The notes under the pieces are model-generated. The model was not told where the DNA came from. It searched no databases and saw nothing but the letters and a program-made list of their open reading frames with translations. Shown piece after piece: positions 60,907-64,000 of a stretch of 64,000 nt of DNA. The DNA lies in the NCBI GenBank assembly GCA_009780345.1, contig WRAG01000008.1:1-64000 (forward strand), given 5' to 3'. Source of the stretch: Oscillospiraceae bacterium. Lineage in GTDB: Bacteria > Bacillota > Clostridia > Monoglobales > WRAG01. The stretch's first letter is position 1. Each line of letters opens with the position of its first letter. The translations under genes were made by a program, and so were the position numbers.

Positions 60907-62175
60907 TTAGTCCGCATACTCGAACTCGACACCGTACATATAAACCGCGCTGCCGTCGGTTGCGCCCGCTTCTTTTAGCTTATCAATAATCCCCATTCGT
61001 CGCAGTGCGCGCTGGAAATACTGCAACGATTCGTAATCGTCAAGGTTAACCGAACCGATCAGCCGCAACGCCCGCTCGCCTTCAATAACGTATACACCAT
61101 CTTCAAGTGTCACGGTAATCTCGCTTGGCTCAAGCGATTCAAGCATATCGGACTCAACATAATCAACCTCGAATTCCTCCTGCGGAATCTTCGAAAGCTG
61201 CTCATACGCGTAGTTTAGCAGTTCGGTCACGCCCTGCTTTGTCGCCGCCGAAATGGCGAAAACTTTGTGCCCTCTTGACTCTAATTCTTCCTTAAATTGT
61301 GGGAAATGATCATTAAACGATGGAATATCCATCTTATTTGCCGCCACGATTTGTGGTTTTTCAGCAAGTTTCGGCGAATATTGCGCGAGTTCGTTGTTAA
61401 TTGTGTCAAAATCCTCAATCGGATCGCGCCCCTCAATGCCGGAAACGTCAACGATATGAATCAAAAGCCGTGTCCGTTCGATATGGCGCAAAAACTCGTG
61501 CCCCAATCCGACGCCCTCGCTCGCGCCCTCGATAATTCCCGGAATATCGGCGACAACAAACCCGTCAAATCCCATACTAACCACGCCCAAATTTGGCGAA
61601 AGTGTGGTAAAATGATAGTTCGCGATTTTCGGCTTTGCGTCGCTTACTACCGATAAAAACGTCGATTTTCCGACGTTCGGAAAGCCGAGCAGGCCGATGT
61701 CTGCGATCAATTTAAGCTCTAAAATAATTTCCCGTTCAACGCCGGGAATTCCGGGTTTCGCGAACTTCGGCGCTTGTCGCGTCGCGCTGGCAAATCTAGC
61801 GTTGCCGAAACCGCCGTTGCCGCCTTTGGCGATAACGAACCGCTTGTCTGCGTAAAGGTCGGCAATAATTTTGCCGGATTGCGGATCTTTAACTAAGGTT
61901 CCCGCCGGAACTTCAATAATTAAATCCGCGCCATTCTTGCCCGAGCAATTTCCGGCGCGCCCCTTTTCGCCGTCCTCGGCGGCGTATTTTCTGTGATACT
62001 TAAAGTCAAGCAGTGTGTTTTTATCTTTTGTGGCAACCAAAACAACGTCGCCGCCTCGCCCGCCGTCGCCGCCGTCAGGACCGCCAGCGGCAACGTACTT
62101 CTCGCGGTGAAATGATACCGCGCCGTTCCCGCCGTCCCCTGATTTAACTGTGATTTTCGCAATGTCTATAAACAT
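60907..62175 (-). CDS. obgE: GTPase Obg
   Basis: 'FIDIAKITVKSGDGGNGAVSFHREKYVAAGGPDGGDGGRGGDVVLVA...IADIGLLGFPNVGKSTFLSVVSDAKPKIANYHFTTLSPNLGVV'. Confidence 0.98.
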   Translation of the reverse strand: MFIDIAKITVKSGDGGNGAVSFHREKYVAAGGPDGGDGGRGGDVVLVATKDKNTLLDFKYHRKYAAEDGEKGRAGNCSGKNGADLIIEVPAGTLVKDPQSGKIIADLYADKRFVIAKGGNGGFGNARFASATRQAPKFAKPGIPGVEREIILELKLIADIGLLGFPNVGKSTFLSVVSDAKPKIANYHFTTLSPNLGVVSMGFDGFVVADIPGIIEGASEGVGLGHEFLRHIERTRLLIHIVDVSGIEGRDPIEDFDTINNELAQYSPKLAEKPQIVAANKMDIPSFNDHFPQFKEELESRGHKVFAISAATKQGVTELLNYAYEQLSKIPQEEFEVDYVESDMLESLEPSEITVTLEDGVYVIEGERALRLIGSVNLDDYESLQYFQRALRRMGIIDKLKEAGATDGSAVYMYGVEFEYAD

Positions 62176-62189
62176 AATGTTTCTCCTTT

Positions 62190-63135
62190 TATAGGGCGTT
62201 GCCCTAAAGCCATTTTGCGCCTGCGGGCGCGTTCTGTCTGCGCTGACAAGCGCATATGTGCGGCTGCTGCCGCAGAGCGATAAGGGTGTTATCGAACACC
62301 CTTATCAATCCCCGAAAATTTTTTCGCAAAAAATTTAGTAAAACTTGCGGCGCACACGCGCTATAGCGCTATTGTAAACGCGCCGCTTCTTGGGTTAGCG
62401 AACCGCATTCGCGGTAAATGAGACTTAGCTTACGTATTTTGTAAGCTTTAGTCGAATTATCCAGCGACCAACGGGAGTCGGGAAAGATTAGCGAGATATA
62501 AAACCGCGTTCGTTTGAGAGCGACCCGCGAGCCGTCAATCGTACCCAATCAAACTTCGCCACAAAACTGCTCGTTTTCTCGGACAATCCTCAAGGACGTG
62601 GCATTAACAAAATTATACTGAGGTTCCAAATCTTCGATTTGGCTAAACCGAAGGATACCTTTAGTGTGAAATTTTGATGCCACAGCCAAGCTTTTGAAAA
62701 CCAAAAATCTTTATGAAAGTTGTTAGCAAAATCAAAGATTTTGACAACTTTCGAAAAATCTTACGCCACTGCACTTTGGACGCAAAATGCGCGTCAAAAC
62801 GGCGTAATGTAATTGCTACGCGCAAGCGCGAGCCGCCGTTACCGACTATCGCTTGCGAAAAGCCACGCAATCTAAGTCTCAAATGCTGGATTGGGGCAGA
62901 ACCGTCCAAAACTTGTTTTGGCTAACGGTTCGTCCTTGAAGGTTTCCCAAGAATGCGAGTCGCTTTTTGACGAAGTATGATTGGTTGAAACCTACCGCAA
63001 GGGCAGAGCCCTTACCGCCAGTCCGGCAGGACACACGCTCTCGGGACGGACCCGAAAAAGGGTTTAGTACAAAACCCTAAAAGCCCGTGCCCGTTGGGCG
63101 CAAAAACCCGCCGTGGCAACGGCAGAACTATTAAT
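62190..63135. repeat. Intergenic mosaic of palindromic modules (R11, ~0.95 kb) between obgE and rpmA
   Basis: M8-reverse ~62300..62390, M4-reverse 62393..62499, M10 ~62670..62885 interrupted by M1 62797..62842, M2-reverse 62892..63000. Confidence 0.82.
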
Positions 63136-63215
63136 ATACTAAAAGGGCGCATACCCTATGGATATACACCCCATATTATAGTTTGTTTCATGCTTTGTAA
63201 TACAGGCTTGCCTGC

Positions 63216-63473
63216 TTACGACGCGGCGTAAATAGAAACTTGCTTCTTATCTTTTCCTTTACGCTCGAATTTCACGTTTCCGTCAATCAAAGCAAATAAT
63301 GTATCGTCGCTACCTTTGCCAACGTTAATTCCGGGATGTATTTTCGTTCCGCGTTGTCTTACCAAAATATTGCCGGCAAGAACAAATTGACCGTCAGCGC
63401 GTTTCACACCCAGTCTCTGCGACGCCGAATCGCGACCGTTCTTAGTACTACCGACACCTTTCTTGTGAGCCAT
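63216..63473 (-). CDS. rpmA: 50S ribosomal protein L27
   Basis: [65 protein letters not shown]. Start trimmed from the 121 aa ORF. Confidence 0.96.
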   Translation of the reverse strand: MAHKKGVGSTKNGRDSASQRLGVKRADGQFVLAGNILVRQRGTKIHPGINVGKGSDDTLFALIDGNVKFERKGKDKKQVSIYAAS

Positions 63474-63613
63474 ATTTTTCACTCCTCTTTCAGTACTTCC
63501 AATAATTTTGCACCTATTGTCCAAAAACCCGTCGTCGGATATACCGATATACGCTCCGTCGTGTTTTTGACCAATATGCACTAAAATTCTTGAAAGCTTA
63601 ATTATTGTATTTG

Positions 63614-63702
63614 CGCTCTATTGCGCAATTTGACGCAAATTTAGTATTTCGATTTTTTATTGTTTGCAAAAATTTTGACTAATAGGCGCAAAATCTTTGC
63701 AA
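63614..63702 (-). promoter_or_regulatory. Two hairpins in the rplU-rpmA intergenic region
   Basis: Minus strand GTTTGCAAAGATTTTG-cgcctattagt-CAAAATTTTTGCAAAC, then ATTTGCG...CGCAAAT with inner TTGCGC-aataga-GCGCAA. Confidence 0.6.
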
Positions 63703-63709
63703 ACTCCTA

Positions 63710-64000
63710 TTAAGAATTAATCCCTGTAATCTCAATTTGCGTGTAAGGCTGTCTGTGACCTTGTTTTTTACGATAGCCTTTTTTCGGTTTCATTTTGAAA
63801 ACGATAATTTTCTTCGCCTTACCGTTTTTCAGAACTTTCGCGTTAACCGTCGCCCCATCAACATAAGGCGCGCCAACGTTTACACCGCTTTTATCAGCAA
63901 GCAAAATAACTTTGTCGAAAGTAACTTTATCGTCGGCTTCTTTTTCCAATCTTTCGATAAACAATGTGTCGCCAACCGCTACTTTATACTGTTTTCCGCC
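63710..64000 (-). CDS. rplU: 50S ribosomal protein L21, partial (5' end beyond right edge)
   Basis: [94 protein letters not shown]. Confidence 0.95.
   Translation of the reverse strand, partial: GGKQYKVAVGDTLFIERLEKEADDKVTFDKVILLADKSGVNVGAPYVDGATVNAKVLKNGKAKKIIVFKMKPKKGYRKKQGHRQPYTQIEITGINS

Noticed and set aside
63474-63581. N-terminal extension [36 protein letters not shown] of the 121 aa rpmA ORF
   Set aside because: It lacks the L27 extension motif, includes the rbs (agaggagtgaaaaat) and ends at the canonical MAHKKG start.

Overview
The window is a chromosomal segment of a spore-forming Clostridia-type Firmicute. Evidence for spore formation is a bofA homologue and an alpha/beta-SASP remnant. 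The core content is mostly ordinary metabolism and translation: polyamine synthesis (speD, an arginine/lysine/ornithine decarboxylase, speE, speB, carboxynorspermidine dehydrogenase and decarboxylase), purine genes (purM, purN, purH), SAM recycling (mtaD-like, ahcY), branched-chain amino acids (ilvB, ilvN, ilvC, ilvD), infC-rpmI-rplT, efp, rqcH, recR, comM/yifB, obgE and rplU-rpmA. The left 12 kb is accessory: an RHS/YD-repeat protein running off the left edge, an LRR/DNRLRE surface protein, a BspA-like surface protein, HicAB, and a large serine recombinase beside a SASP remnant. Signals most worth checking: (1) ~145-170 bp near-identical inverted repeats flanking a 285 bp segment that carries a good promoter next to surface-protein genes, a candidate invertible switch; (2) four copies of a ~110 nt RNA fold with compensatory changes, one upstream of infC and three in tandem upstream of rplT; (3) intergenic regions built from a shared set of palindromic modules that look nested in one another; (4) a 91 bp palindromic element in frame inside ilvB, with a near-identical intergenic copy ~9 kb away; (5) small secreted or lipoprotein genes wedged into core metabolic operons; (6) an RqcH lacking its HhH region. 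No rRNA, tRNA or CRISPR array was seen. All alignments, foldings and family calls were done by eye or from memory. No database searches were run.
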